Shown here: in pieces, positions 12,143 to 23,436 of the stretch
How the letters are laid out: the number at the start of each line of letters is the position of its first letter
How positions within the stretch are numbered: the first letter of the stretch is position 1
Source: Amyloporia xantha
Lineage: Eukaryota > Basidiomycota > Agaricomycetes > Polyporales > Adustoporiaceae
DNA: 64,000 nt
Direction of reading: 5' to 3'
NCBI GenBank assembly: GCA_036971615.1
Contig: JAYKKR010000007.1
Location: forward strand, 1,426,001-1,490,000
Translations under genes and position numbers: made by a program
The notes under the pieces: generated by a model
The model's database searches: none
Told to the model about the DNA's origin: nothing
What the model saw: the letters and a program-made list of their open reading frames with translations, nothing else

Positions 12143-14840
12143 TGCATTTGAGAACCACAGTTTTACTGACAGACAGAGAGATGTCATGAAGTTTTTCCAT
12201 CTTCGCTATGAGTGCAATGATGCCAGAGATGACTTTTCCAAGGCACACAGAGCAGGCTTGGATGGCAATGCTCCATCCTTTGCAGCAGACATGAAGACAC
12301 TTGATAAGCTAGATGACCAGCATTATGCAAATCAAGGATTAGATGGCCTGAGTCCTGATGAAGACTTGATAGGGGAAGCCAGTGAGTGGGAACAACTGGG
12401 AAGCAGAGCTCAACTACGTCTGGCACATATGATGCAGGCTGAAAACATTATGCATACCTCTGGCTGGCTAGACAGTCTTCCTGCAGAGCACAAAGAGGCT
12501 GTTGCTACCTTGAAAGAGCCTATGATCAGGGGAGACCATATGAAAGCATCAGAGTGGCGTAATCTGCTGACTGAGAAGCGCCAAGAGATTCTCAGGGCAC
12601 GTGAAGAGCAAGCAGTTGCTAAGAATCCAAATGCAAGCACTAATGGAGGGATGACAGAGGACAAATATGTGAATGTAGTCAAAGTGATTGACCAGTCTTA
12701 TCTAGACAAAAACTTCAAGGCCAAGTGCGAGGCTGACCAGACTCTGATCAACAGCACTGTGGCCAAATTCAGTCTTAACAAAGAGCAGGAGCGTGCATTT
12801 CGCATAGTGGCCAATCATGCCACAGATCCTCCTGGTGAACAACTCAAAATGTATCTGGGTGGTATGGCTGGCACTGGCAAGTCTCAAGTGATCAAAGCCT
12901 TGATCCATTTCTTTGGAGAGCGCAATGAGGGCTACAGATTCATGTGCATGGCTCCCACTGGTGCAGCTGCAGCTCTGATTGCAGGATCTACCTATCATTC
13001 CATGCTGGGATTTAGCAAATTTGGGGCTGATTCCATCACTGCACTCATGCAAGTGCGAGCACGGCTACAGAATGTAGACTACATATTCATAGATGAGATA
13101 TCCATGGTGGACTGTCACAGTCTGTACATGATATGTGCCAAGATGTGTGCTGCTCTACGGAATGAAGGTGATCCCTTTGGAGGAGTAAACATGATCTTTG
13201 CTGGTGATTTTGCCCAACTGCCACCTGCTGGAGCTTCATATCCACTGTACTCCCACAAAGTAGGCACAATTGTACACACCACTCACAGTCACCGGGAGCA
13301 AGAGGCATCTGTGGGCAAGGCTCTCTGGCATCAGGTTACCACAGTGGTCATACTGCGTGAAAACATGAGGCAAAGACTGCAAACTCCAAATGATGCAAAA
13401 ATGAGAAAGGCTCTCGAGAACATGCGATACAAGTCATGTACACAAGCTGACATCAAACATCTACAGGGGCGTATTGCAGGACGTGGTGTGGGCAAACCCA
13501 AACTAAATCAGCCCAGGTTTCGCAATGTCTCTGTGATTACTGCTTGGAATGCATATCGTGACAAGATCAATGAGCTGGGCTGTGCACGCTTTGCTAGAGA
13601 AACAGGCCAGCAATTGGTCACATTCTACTCTGATGACAAGTGGAGATCTGACAATGAGGGCAAGAAAAAGCAAAAGCGCAAGACAACCACTCTTGATCCA
13701 AGACGATCCAGCAATGTCATCCAACCAGATATCCAGCGAGTGCTGTGGGATCTGCCACATGAGTGTACAGACAACCATCCAGGTAAGCTGTCACTGTGCC
13801 AAGGAATGCCTGTGATGATCAAGACCAACGAGGCAACAGAGTGCTGTGTAACAAATGGTGCAGAGGGTGTGGTTGCAGGGTGGACAGCCAGACCCATTGA
13901 TGATAACAAGATGGCTTTGGACACCTTGTTTGTGAAACTGACATGTCCACCCACTCCAATCAAGCTGGAGGGTCTTCCAGAGAATGACATTCCAATGTCA
14001 CACCAGCCCCTGAAGATCACATGCAAGATGCCCAACGACAAGACCCTGACCATTCTGCGAGACCAAGTGGCTGTTATTCCCAACTTTGCCATGACTGACT
14101 TTGGATCCCAGGGGCGAACACGACATGACAATGTGTGTGATCTGCAGAACTGCAAAAACCATCAGTCTATATACACATGTCTTTCCAGAGGATCCACATA
14201 TGAAGGCACTATTATTGTGCAAGGATTTGACTCCAACAAGATGACAGGTGGAATATCAGGCTCTCTGCGGCAGGATTTCCGTGAGCTGGAGATCCTGGAT
14301 GAGATAACCCGATTACGCTATGAATGTCATCTGCCCAAAAAGGTGGAGGGTTCAACTAGAAACGCACTGATTTATTCATATCGCAAGGCAAAGGGAACAC
14401 TGTATGTGCCAAAGACCGTGCATTCTGCACTCAAATGGTCCAAGACAGATGTGTTTGAACTGGAAGAGCCAACTGAGGATGCAGCATGGCAGGATCTGGG
14501 AAGACCAGACAAAAAGCACAAAGACAACAGCAAAAAGGCCCAGGAATTCAAGGTCAAGCAGCTGCTTCAGTTGGCCAAGTATGTGCCTGCAAAGGGAACC
14601 AAGGTATTGGAGACAGTCAGCAATGACAAGGTGCAAAGGAACAGATGGACCAAGCGCAAAAGAGAGATTGACATGGCTGAGCAGAGTGAGCGCCAGATAA
14701 AAAGTTCAAGGCATCTGACATACTGGAGAAGAGTGGTCCTCCTGGATTCAAGTGGGATGGTGGGAGCTATAGCTGTGCATATGACTCTCTTTTCTTCATT
14801 CTATACACTGTGTATAGACAAAGTCATGACCATTGGATAG
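12123..14840 (+). pseudogene. Helitron PIF1-like SF1B helicase domain
   Basis: A long frame encodes the PIF1-type helicase half of the transposase. Visible motifs in order: 'LNKEQERAFRIV' (Q-like/helicase entry), Walker A GMAGTGKSQV at about 12,862, 'APTGAAA', Walker B FIDEISMVD at about 13,087, 'FAGDFAQLPPAG', 'LRENMRQ', and the C-terminal 'YTCLSRGSTYEGTIIV'. These are established signatures of the RecD/PIF1 helicases of Helitrons, which unwind DNA during transposition. It lies one frame off the Rep part and is probably joined to it in the ancestral element. The frame is lost again at about 14,698-14,703, where a run of five A suggests one base was deleted; after that the family reading continues in another frame into the peptidase domain. 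Confidence 0.9.
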
Positions 14841-15568
14841 CAAATATCTCCAGTCAAAATGCCATGCTCACCAGATTCACTCAGACATTCCAGAAGGTGG
14901 ATACACACATGTTGTCCATGGAAGAGGCCAGAGATGAACTCCGAGCTGAGCTTCACAAACTTGACTCAGAGGCATTTCCAGTTGAAGGAAAGGAGGGCAC
15001 TGATATATACAAGCTGTGTGCAACCATGCTTGCCATTCCAGAGGATTATGTGACCAAGACTCTGATCTGCAATCACTGCCACACTGAGCTTGAGGGTGAC
15101 ACAGACAATCCTGTGCTCTGGGACTGTACAAAGCCATTATGGAAGGAGTGTGCATTTAAGCTAGGATCTTCCAAGAACCGCAAAATATCAGAGTGGCTAC
15201 ATGCCCTGTGTATGCGCAAGACTCAACACAAGTGCCCCAGATGTCCAAAGAAGCTCAAGATGCAGTACACCATCTCTGAAGCACCCAACTTTATGGTGTT
15301 TGTCACAAATGGTCTCCAGATAGACTTTGATTCCATATTCCACATAGGACAGGGTGAAAGTCAATACAGGCTGTGTGGCATCATATACTTTGGACAATTC
15401 CACTTTACTGCACGTGCAGTTATGCCAGATGGGCAGATATGGTTCAATGATGGCATAAGTACAGGTACCAAGTCAACCTTGGAGTCAAACATGAAGATTG
15501 TGGATTCTGGTACTCTCCAAAAGATTCAAGGGCGACACAGCTCTGTGGCTATTTACATTAAGATCTGA
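14702..15568 (+). pseudogene. C-terminal USP-like deubiquitinase domain of the Rep-helicase
   Basis: Reading from the shift point at about 14,702 to the stop at 15,566-15,568 gives a peptidase-like domain. It has a Cys box 'SYSCAYDSLFFIL' (Cys codon 14,774-14,776), a zinc-ribbon pair (CNHC near 15,070 and CPRC near 15,234), and a His box 'YRLCGIIYFGQFHFTARAV' (His codon 15,401-15,403) followed by 'IWFNDG' (Asn/Asp codons 15,446-15,451). This order of Cys box, split CxxC finger, 'Y.L.GII...H(F/Y)TA' and a terminal Asn/Asp matches ubiquitin-specific proteases (UCH family) better than the OTU domains known from animal and plant Helitrons. It has no ATG of its own fitting the domain and was most likely the C-terminus of one Rep-Hel-USP protein. 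Confidence 0.7.
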
Positions 15569-16043
15569 TTTGGAATACTGTGTGATGAGAGTATATAATA
15601 TACCTTTTGATTAGTAATGTGCTGTATATATCAATGAAAGAGGAGGGAAGGACTGATGAAAGGCAGGACCCAGGACTTCAAAGAAGACACCTGTAGCAAG
15701 TCTTTGCCTTGGCCTCTTGGTTGCAATCGTGGGAGATGTGGCCCTCAAGGCAACCTGATTGAAATAATGTAAGTCCCAGCATCTTACAATTTTCACTCAC
15801 TTACAGTTATAGCTACATGAGATGTTGGGATGTAAACATGGGGTGGTAGGTGTAGGCGAAGCACTTACCATGTAGGTGTGCCAGTCTTAGGGCAGCTGGC
15901 TGCCTGGTGGCCAACTAAACATTGAATGTAAGTAAGATCATACCATGATCAGAAAATGAAAATGAAGACATCAATGGAGTGTATGCAATCAGAATGAATG
16001 AGGAAATCGTGAAGGAGTGCGACTTACAGCCTCAACCGTTCAA
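15569..16043. other. Non-coding spacer after the Rep-helicase
   Basis: No gene is seen. The stretch contains ACTTACC and GTAAGT words that look like splice donors on both strands and short imperfect palindromes (GCAGCTGGCTGC near 15,896). It may hold the 3' end of the Helitron, but I could not recognise a terminal hairpin with CTRR. Confidence 0.3.
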
Positions 16044-16990
16044 ACTTGGTGGGAGTGGGCCAGTAAGGTGACTGATATGGCTTTGAAATGTTAATTAGAG
16101 CAAATTTGTAATGTCATTACAAAATGGGTGAAATACATAATGGTCCCATTTGAAAGGCAAGATTGACTTGATAAGTAAATGTTGTAATGACATTAGAAAG
16201 GTTTGTATGTGGTTAGTGTGGAAAATCACTTTTATATTCCATCAGATAGAACCTACTTACTTCATTAGGAAAAGTTGTAATGTTTGTATTGGAATTCTCA
16301 ATACTTACTGAGATATGGCTGTTGTAAGATTTGGTTGATAAATAGCATTGTTATAGCCTGAGCAGGTTTGCATTGCAGTTAAAGTGAATATGTATGATCT
16401 CAAAAGCAGGTTTGTATGGTCAAGAGCAAGCTGATGTAATCATGAGGATGACTTCATACTCTCATTAGAGTGAGTTTGGAATGTCATTACAAAATGTGAA
16501 AAATACATAGTAGGCTCATTTGATAGAGAATGTTCACTTTGTAAGTAAATGTTGTAATGACACTACAAGAGTTTCTAATGGGTTTGGGTCAAAATTACTT
16601 TTACACTCCATCAGACAGAACTCACTTATTTCATTAGGAAATGTTGTAACATGTGTATTGTGTATTGAGATTCTCAATATTCACTGACATACACCTGTAT
16701 CAAGATCCAGTTTCAATTTTTCTAATGTCTTTGCAGTCTGTTTCTATGACTGTTGCCATGTGCTTGTAAAGTTGATATAGTAGGTTGGTACACTTACTGG
16801 GATTAGTTTTCCAAGCCATCAGATTGTCTCTATAAGTTTGTAGAGTCAATGTCTGAAGAGTAATCAGAGGCAAGTGATCCAATTGTAATGAAAATCTTAT
16901 ATTATTGAACCTTGTGGGGCAATAATGCAAGACAGCACTTCAAAATCCTCAGGAATCGTCCTGCCATTTATTGGCCCGCTCCCACCAAGT
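16044..16990. mobile_element. TIR element, 947 bp, with ACTTGGTGGGAG termini
   Basis: The left end ACTTGGTGGGAGTGGGCCAG (from 16,044) is the imperfect reverse complement of the right end ...TGGCCCGCTCCCACCAAGT (to 16,990), so this piece is bounded by terminal inverted repeats. About 900 bp of it matches 31,050-31,958 in the same orientation, and its last 285 bp matches 18,978-19,262. It has no coding capacity and no obvious target-site duplication. It is either a MITE-like deletion derivative or the right terminal region of a larger element. Confidence 0.6.
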
Positions 16991-18476
16991 TTCACCCATT
17001 TTGTAATGACATTACAAATTTGCTCTAATTACCATTTGAAAGTCATATCAGACACCTTTGCATTCAAAGTCAGTGTACTGACCATACATATTTGCTCTAA
17101 TGGCACTACAAACTCTAATCACCATACAGACTCATCCTACTAACCATATAAACTTATCCTAATCACCATTCAAATGTATTGTATTGACCCTACAAAGTCA
17201 CCATAAGCATCATACAAACCTACACTAATCACCATTGAATCTGACTCTAATGATCATATAAAGTTACTCTAGTATCACTACAAGCTCACCCTAATCATCA
17301 TAGAATCATATTGTATTGACTATACAAGTCATTCTAATGATCATATAAACTCATTGTAATCATCATACAAACTTACCCTAATGACCATATGAACTCACTC
17401 TAATCCCCATACAAACTTACTCTAACCCCCATACAAAATCACTCTAATCCCCATACAAAGTCATTGTAATGATCATACAAACTTACTCTAATAACCATAC
17501 AAACCCACTCTAATGACCTTACAAAGTCATTGTAATGACCATACAAACTTCATACAAACTTAATCTAATCTGCATACAACACCACTCAAATCACCATACA
17601 ACTTACTCTAATGACCATACAAACTTGAAGTTACTCTACTCTCCACAGAAAGTCACTCTAATGGCTCTACAAACTAAGTCTAATTATCATACAAACTCAC
17701 TCACCCTAGAAACACATTGTATTGACATTACCAACTTGCTCTAATCACCATACAAATATACTCTAATGATCATACAAACTCACTACAATTACCATACAAA
17801 CCTAGTTCAATCAGCATACAATGTCGCACTGATCACCATTCAAGTCATTCTAGGGGGCATACTAACCTGCTGTGAATACAGCACAAAGCTCTCTAAGGTC
17901 CTTACAAACATGCTCTAATGATATCTATTTAGCAGGCTTACAATGAAGTCTATAAAGAACAGCTAAAGCCATGTTTACAGGCTTGCGCTTGGAGCGCATT
18001 TTGGGTGCCTAAAGAGTGGCTGACACTCGGAAAGGCAATGATCATTGAATAGCAGATTTGTTATGGCCTCAAATCCATAGGAATTTGAATGGGAGATGGA
18101 TACACTATAGTCCAAGGTCTGTACCAATTTTCAGCCAATTTAATTAAGAATTGAAGCCACAGCAAAGTGCGCTTTTTTCCACTTCCGGCAATTCCCGTGG
18201 GCGTCTACGGCGCATAGGGCGATCCACTGGAACGGATCGCCCTATGCGCACTTAGAATTTTCGCACTTTGGGGTCATGTGACCGCTTTTTCTGCTCTTGG
18301 GAGGCTCATGCTGGGCTCATTCTGGGCTCAAACAATGCATGAAAATCACCTAAAATAAGGGAATGTCTTTCTCCTTCATTTGGAATCCCTATCTCACATT
18401 TTTCAAATCTCACATACAGCCATATTTCCGCATTTGGGCAAGTGTATATTGGTGCTATAGACTACAAACAAATACT
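16991..18476. repeat. Inverted-repeat arm with degenerate minisatellite, left copy
   Basis: This arm is the approximate reverse complement of about 29,640-31,130. From about 17,080 to 17,900 it consists of a degenerate array with the core CTCTAATNACCATACAAACT, period roughly 20-22 bp. After that comes unique-looking sequence and, at 18,210-18,249, a strong hairpin listed separately. No gene is visible. Confidence 0.75.
18210..18249. repeat. Perfect 16-bp-stem hairpin, copy 1
   Basis: The left arm GCGCATAGGGCGATCC (18,210-18,225) pairs perfectly with GGATCGCCCTATGCGC (18,234-18,249) around the 8-nt loop ACTGGAAC. It is GC- and CpG-rich in an otherwise CpG-poor surround, and is conserved in the inverted copy. 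Confidence 0.9.
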
Positions 18477-18977
18477 AACAAATCTCAAAAAAATAGGGGA
18501 CAGTCTGTTGACAGCCATGGCTACCCCCTGATGTAAGCATTTCCTTATATGGCAATATTTGAATGTGGTCAATCCAACAGTATACCCACTTCAAAGGCCA
18601 GTAGGCCGCTGATCTGTCACATGTCCAAGGATAAGCACATGTGATTAGACACATGATCTAATCATGTGACATACCATACAAGGACATAGATAAGATATGG
18701 GCTGGATCTTATCTCATCAATGTTGGGGGTTGTTTGTACAAGTTGCGTCGTGCTGGCAGGTTTGTATTGAACTTTGTAATGGGTAACAAACTTTTGTATT
18801 GAGACTACAAGTGACCTTACAACAGCGGTAACAAAAGCCTGACCCTAACCCCAGGATCTTGGGCGCTTACAATACAAATTTTGTATTGAATTGGGTTCCC
18901 ACGCTTAGGGCGCAAAAGTTCGTGTCGCGACTTTTGCTCACCAGAGAAATGCTTCCTTCGTACCTCAGGAATCGTAA
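18477..18977 (+). repeat. R1 repeat module, copy 2
   Basis: Near-identical to 1-500. Immediately after GGAATCGTAA it joins the 285-bp terminal segment 18,978-19,262 instead of a gene, as if an internal deletion had removed everything between the promoter-like module and the right end of an element. Confidence 0.85.
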
Positions 18978-19262
18978 TCTATTTTCAATTTTCCTAATGT
19001 ATTTGCAGTCTGTTTCTATGGCGGTTGCCATGTGCTTATAAAGTTAATATAGTAGGTTGGTACACTTACTGGGATTAGTTTTCCAAGCCATCAGATTGTC
19101 TCCATAAGTTTGTAGAGTCAATGTCTGAAGAATAATCAGAGGCAAGTGATCCAATTGTAATGAAAATCTTATATTATTGAACCTTGTGGGGCAATAATGG
19201 AAGACAGCACTTCAAAATCCGCAGGAATCGTCCTGCCATTTATTGGCCCGCTCCCACCAAGT
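18978..19262 (+). repeat. Right terminal segment of the ACTTGGTGGG TIR family, second copy
   Basis: These 285 bp match 16,706-16,990 and 31,678-31,958 with scattered substitutions and stop at the same terminal CCCACCAAGT. The following sequence is different in each case, so this is a true element end. Confidence 0.8.
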
Positions 19263-19264
19263 AC

Positions 19265-20646
19265 CTGTCATGCACAGTGATACCTCAGCATCACTGGCAG
19301 CTTTGAAAAGATGAGTAGACTTACTTTGTATTGTCACTGTACGGCTATAGCCAGTACTTATAAGTGAAACTATAGTTGGAGATGAAGAAAGAAGACACGC
19401 ACTTATTGCCTTTCAGGTCAACAGCGTCCAACCAGTCCTGTGAAGTGTTACTCCTCATGCCAGCCCAGAGATAGCTTAGATAGTATAAGTAAGGCAACAG
19501 ACCAGATGAGCACCCAGAAGATCAGAGAAAGAGATAAATAGACCAGAGGCAGCCTGTTAGGAGCACAGTTGGGACGAAGGTAGCCTACGGTGCGACATGG
19601 AGCGAGAGCGATGTTATTCAGAGTAGTGCTGTAAGACAGTAGTTATACAAGAGCGAAAGACTAAGGGATAGAGCGAGTAAGTAGGGGTTTATATAGCTAG
19701 TCATGGTTGAGCATGAGTAATGCGAAGTAGGAGTCAGGTGATAGCTGAGTAAGGGATGAGTCATGGTTGCGCATGACGACGAGGCAGTGTGGATTGGAGC
19801 CTGAGGAGGAGTCATAGCGGTTGCGTGCTAAGTATAGTACAGTGAGTCATGGTTGGGCATGACAACGAAGCAAGTGAACAGTAAGACGAAATAATCAAGG
19901 AAATCATAACACAGCTAAAGTAGAAGTGACAGCAGGACAGCAAAGGCGAGAGTGAAGGAGTTAGAAGAGAAACGAGCGCAGTGACTGCTGTGGAATGAAG
20001 ACGTGGCAGATCATGTGAATGTCATGTGACCTTCCCAATAAGGAAGTGTGCCCCGGCACGCTTCCTTATATGGAAGGTCACATGACCTTTAACCAGTGCA
20101 TCATAACACGCTCATTTCTTACATTTAAAGCCTCTGTTACCTCAATATTGCTCATTCTATCCCTGGCTCTGGTCTTTTGTATTAATTAGGATGTACAAAA
20201 TACATATTGTTAGTGCTATACTGTGTCAGTACCACCTTACCATTTATCTTTTCCATAGTAACTATTTGTCCACTTGTATTCTCTATAGTGAGAACATTTC
20301 TACTCTCAGACATCTTAAGCACAAATTTTCATACTGCTCATATTCTATGATATATTTGTTAGTAATAGTTTTCACTACTGGTAAAGTAAATGGCTTAGCA
20401 TTCAATTGACAAACCACTACATTTGGTGTAAATGGTTGGATACATTTATATACCATACTGTCTGCAAATATTATGACATGGTTCAGAGTGCAAAATTACA
20501 CAAAATCATTGAGTAAGAGATGTGTCAAATCTCAAAGCCACTCAAGTTGACCTGGGGTAACCTGAGATGACCTGAGACAACCTGAGAAATCTCAGGTCTG
20601 CCAGAGTGACCCAGGTGAACCTAGAGCAAAAGTGTTTTTCCTGATG
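19265..20646. mobile_element. CATCAGG-terminus element, left-truncated copy
   Basis: Matches 26,644-27,657 in the same orientation, but carries about 365 bp extra (roughly 19,553-19,917). It ends in TTTTTCCTGATG, the reverse complement of CATCAGGAAAAA. Its left end is replaced by the terminus of the ACTTGGTGGG element at 19,262. The inner region 20,003-20,095 has CATGTGA palindromes. The last 110 bp contains GACCTGAG-type short repeats. No gene. Confidence 0.65.
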
Positions 20647-22422
20647 GAGCATCCAAGAGCATCCTAGAGACTTCAGAGTATTCTAAGTACTCAGAGTAGC
20701 CAGAGTGCTCTTAAACTTAGTTGACATGAGATTTTTTTCTCAGAGTAACCCAGAGTAACCTGAGAGTAACCTGAGAGTACTCCTTGATGACCCTATGTAG
20801 TCTTTTGTCGTCTCTCACACCTCATTATAGTTTGTATCAGAGCACTCTCAAGGTTACAGTATTATAATAAAATATAGCAGTATATTCACAAATAATATAC
20901 ACGCTAAAGATAATCTAATACTAGCAGCCATAATAATTACGTTCAATGTGATAGCTCAAGACAGAAATCTCCACATCACCAAACTAATATTATTATTCAG
21001 TATACAGTAATATAAAACACAAAGCTGAAAGATGTACACAAGATCAATGATGATATTTTGTTGTGTGGCCAAAATATAAGAGAATCTAATAGAAGAATCC
21101 AGGTAAAGTCCAATTAGTTGAAGGAGCAAGACAAGGTACTTACATAAGTAGTATTTTCACAGTAAACTGAAGCCAAATAGCATGGGCAATAATACTCTAA
21201 GAATTGACAAAGCGATCAACAAAGGAATTGAGATAGAAGTGAACAACTTACCTGACATTGTCATAATCAGAATCAGTTTTTATCATGTCACACAAGTCTG
21301 TAGATACAATAATTCAGAACAGCTAAGAAATGAGAAGCAAATGAACAACTTACATGTTAGGAGTATGTATTCTCATCAAAATTCAAAATTATAGATGACG
21401 ACTCACCATCCTTTACAAGTCTTACAAAAGCATGAATTCATGCACAAAGCATGTCATATCTATTGAATGCAATGGACACGTCAGCCTGAAAGGGCATTAT
21501 GGACAGACTTACATTGCTTTGCTGTCGCATGATGACAGCCAACAGCCAACCTTCAATGTTGGTGATTTGGATTGTGATTAGAGATAGAAATAGTGTCAGT
21601 TATTCATAGATACAAATAAGAATAGGAAGAAGATATGTACTTACCTGTGTCCACAATTTATAACGACTCATATGCCCTGCCAGCACATCACCATACCTGA
21701 GGCAAAACCAGCCAGAGAGACGGCCACAGATTAGAAGTCACCAGATATAGCCCAGAGATGAGAAGAACAATTAATGAGTGAACAGAAACCAAGCAGAAAT
21801 GTGAAGTGGCAAGGAAGGAGACAAAGCAGAGTGGTTGTTGAGGAAGAAGAGACACAACGACCATGACTGCTTAATTTGGTCAGAGTTTGATGCGGCACAC
21901 TGACACCTGTTTTGGGAACCCAGGTTTAGGGTTAGCAGAGACTTGGGCGCATTTGCCCTTCAAGTTCTCCTCAGCTGTTCCTCCTAGCTGCTACTGCTTG
22001 ATATCTATTAGCTCTACTATCTTGGATATAAAATGCTGTGACTAGGGACTCTATCTTAGTACCTGTGGCTTTGGGGCATGTCTAGTTCACTGGGACTTGA
22101 CTGAGCTTAGACGGTTGTTCCGTCCCTGCTCTGCCCTATCTGATAACTCATGTGAGTCCTCCTTCTCTCTTTATTATTCTTCACTCTTGGAGAAGAGTCT
22201 CAGGGCTGTCCCAGCCTATTCTGTGAAGATATGAAGGAGTTCTGGGAGATATTGAAGGGTCTTGGATGGAATGGGTGCTTTTTTGCGGTTTTAATTGGGA
22301 GATAACTGGGGATCCAATGTGAGTCATCCTTTTGATTTTATACCATTCTATTTGCATTGTTAAGCCCTTCCAGATGAGCCCTTGCTCAACCAAATCCGCC
22401 CACTCCTTCCTCCTCTGTTGCC
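20647..22422. other. Gene-free repeat-derived DNA
   Basis: No coding region was supported. 20,647-20,790 has degenerate CAGAGTAACC/ACCTGAGAGT repeats. From 21,120 to 21,660 the plus strand carries regularly spaced ACTTAC words, which read as GTAAGT donors on the minus strand, so this may be the wreck of a minus-strand intron-rich gene. 21,900-21,960 contains a short TTTAGGGTTAG word. Confidence 0.3.
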
Positions 22423-22737
22423 CATCAGGGAAAATCTCCCTTACTTATTAGCTCTTATTAACACTTGTTGAGATAAAAAGTAACATAAGTCACATAAGTG
22501 TCATAAGTACTTATTATTTTACCCACTTGCTAATCGCCTCTCAGATAAGCATCATAAGTGCATAATGAGTATTCATGAGTACTTGCCAGTGATAAGAACT
22601 AAGTGAGAGGAAGGAAAAACAATGTTGCTTACCAAATGGTGAAAATCATCAATTAAAGAGTGTCTTTGTGCCATTAGCAATGACAGGTTGATAACAGAAG
22701 GTTGGAATAAAATTTCAAAAAATTAACATCTTCTGCT

Positions 22738-22824
22738 ACCACACAGGATTGAACCAGTGACCTCTCAGGATTGACTGCCTTATAAGGCATAACCTGTAGC
22801 ACTTTACCACTACACCACAAGTCC
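22738..22824 (-). tRNA. tRNA-like/tRNA-derived Pol III unit (probably SINE-like or pseudo-tRNA)
   Basis: On the minus strand there is an A-box-like TGGTGTAGTGG (plus 22,807-22,817), a B-box GGTTCAATCC (plus 22,746-22,755), and a run of A on the plus strand at about 22,717-22,722 that would be a Pol III T-terminator. The spacing suits a tRNA. The folded arms are poor: the D arm needs wobble pairs, the T stem has two mismatches and no clean anticodon stem appears, although TGCCTTATAAGGCA is a palindrome there. I therefore favour a degenerate or SINE-type tRNA relic over a working tRNA. Confidence 0.4.
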
Positions 22825-23230
22825 AGACCTTTTTCAACTCACTCACATTAATATAAGGCTTCCTAAGTATGAAGACTTGTGTCTTTTTGTTGCTTGGCTG
22901 CTGCTATACTCCTCCATAGACCTTTGATGCAATTATATCTCCACTTCATTTTTGTGGATAAACAGAAGGCTCTCTATCAAATGCAAGTACTTTTTGCAGT
23001 ATTTTTTTCTCAGATTGAGATAAAAAAGAATAGTTTCTTAAGGTGTATCTTTGTGACCTTGTTCAAGGAGTACAATATAAGTCTATGAATATAAAGGCTT
23101 GTTTATTATGGTGCTCATTCTACATATCTAGTCCATACTAGTTACTAGCACAGCACAGCTGAAGTAAGTGAGCAATTGGAAGATCTCATAACAACTTTCT
23201 GAGAGTTTGATTAGCATCTTGAGATAAATT

Positions 23231-23383
23231 AGCACTCAATAAGAATCTGATGAGTAGAATTAGAGAAATATAAGATAGATGAGCATTCAGTAAGAATCTG
23301 ATGAGTGGAATTAGAGATGTGTGAGATAGATGAGCAGTCAATAAGAATCATATGAGTAGAATAAGAGACATATAAGTTGGATA
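23231..23383. repeat. Three tandem 51-bp repeats
   Basis: Units begin at 23,231, 23,282 and 23,333 with AGCA(C/T/G)TCA(A/G)TAAGAATC and differ by a few substitutions. They lie just inside the right end of the CATCAGG element and could be subterminal binding repeats. Confidence 0.75.
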
Positions 23384-23436
23384 AGAATGGTAAGTATTCA
23401 ATGAGCTCTAATAAGTAAGGGAGATTTTTCCTGATG

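Larger units (their letters stand above)
8241..15568 (+). mobile_element. Decayed autonomous Helitron-type element (Rep-Hel-USP)
   Basis: The four consecutive pieces DUF6570-like, HUH Rep, PIF1 helicase and USP-like peptidase lie in the order of one polyprotein and are broken by at least four lesions: a frameshift at about 10,303-10,350, TGA at 11,837, a frameshift at about 12,121 and a frameshift at about 14,700. I could not fix the element ends: no clear 5'-TC or hairpin plus CTRR 3' end was found by eye. Genes A to C upstream may or may not belong to the same element. Confidence 0.8.
22423..23436. mobile_element. CATCAGG-terminus element, 1,014 bp, with tRNA-like insert
   Basis: The left end CATCAGGGAAAATCTCCC (from 22,423) and the reverse complement of the right end CATCAGGAAAAATCTCCC (to 23,436) match over about 29 bp with one difference. 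CC flanks both ends, which would be a 2-bp target duplication. Inside are many ATAAGT words near the left end (22,480-22,590), a tRNA-like unit on the minus strand, and three 51-bp tandem repeats near the right end. No transposase is encoded, so it is non-autonomous. Confidence 0.65.

Noticed and set aside
14810..15568. Independent gene starting at the first in-frame start of the peptidase region
   Set aside because: The catalytic Cys box lies upstream of that start in the same frame, so the domain must have been read through from the helicase.
16991..17900. CRISPR-like array
   Set aside because: The repeats are degenerate with no constant repeat or unique spacers, and the genome is eukaryotic; it is a minisatellite.
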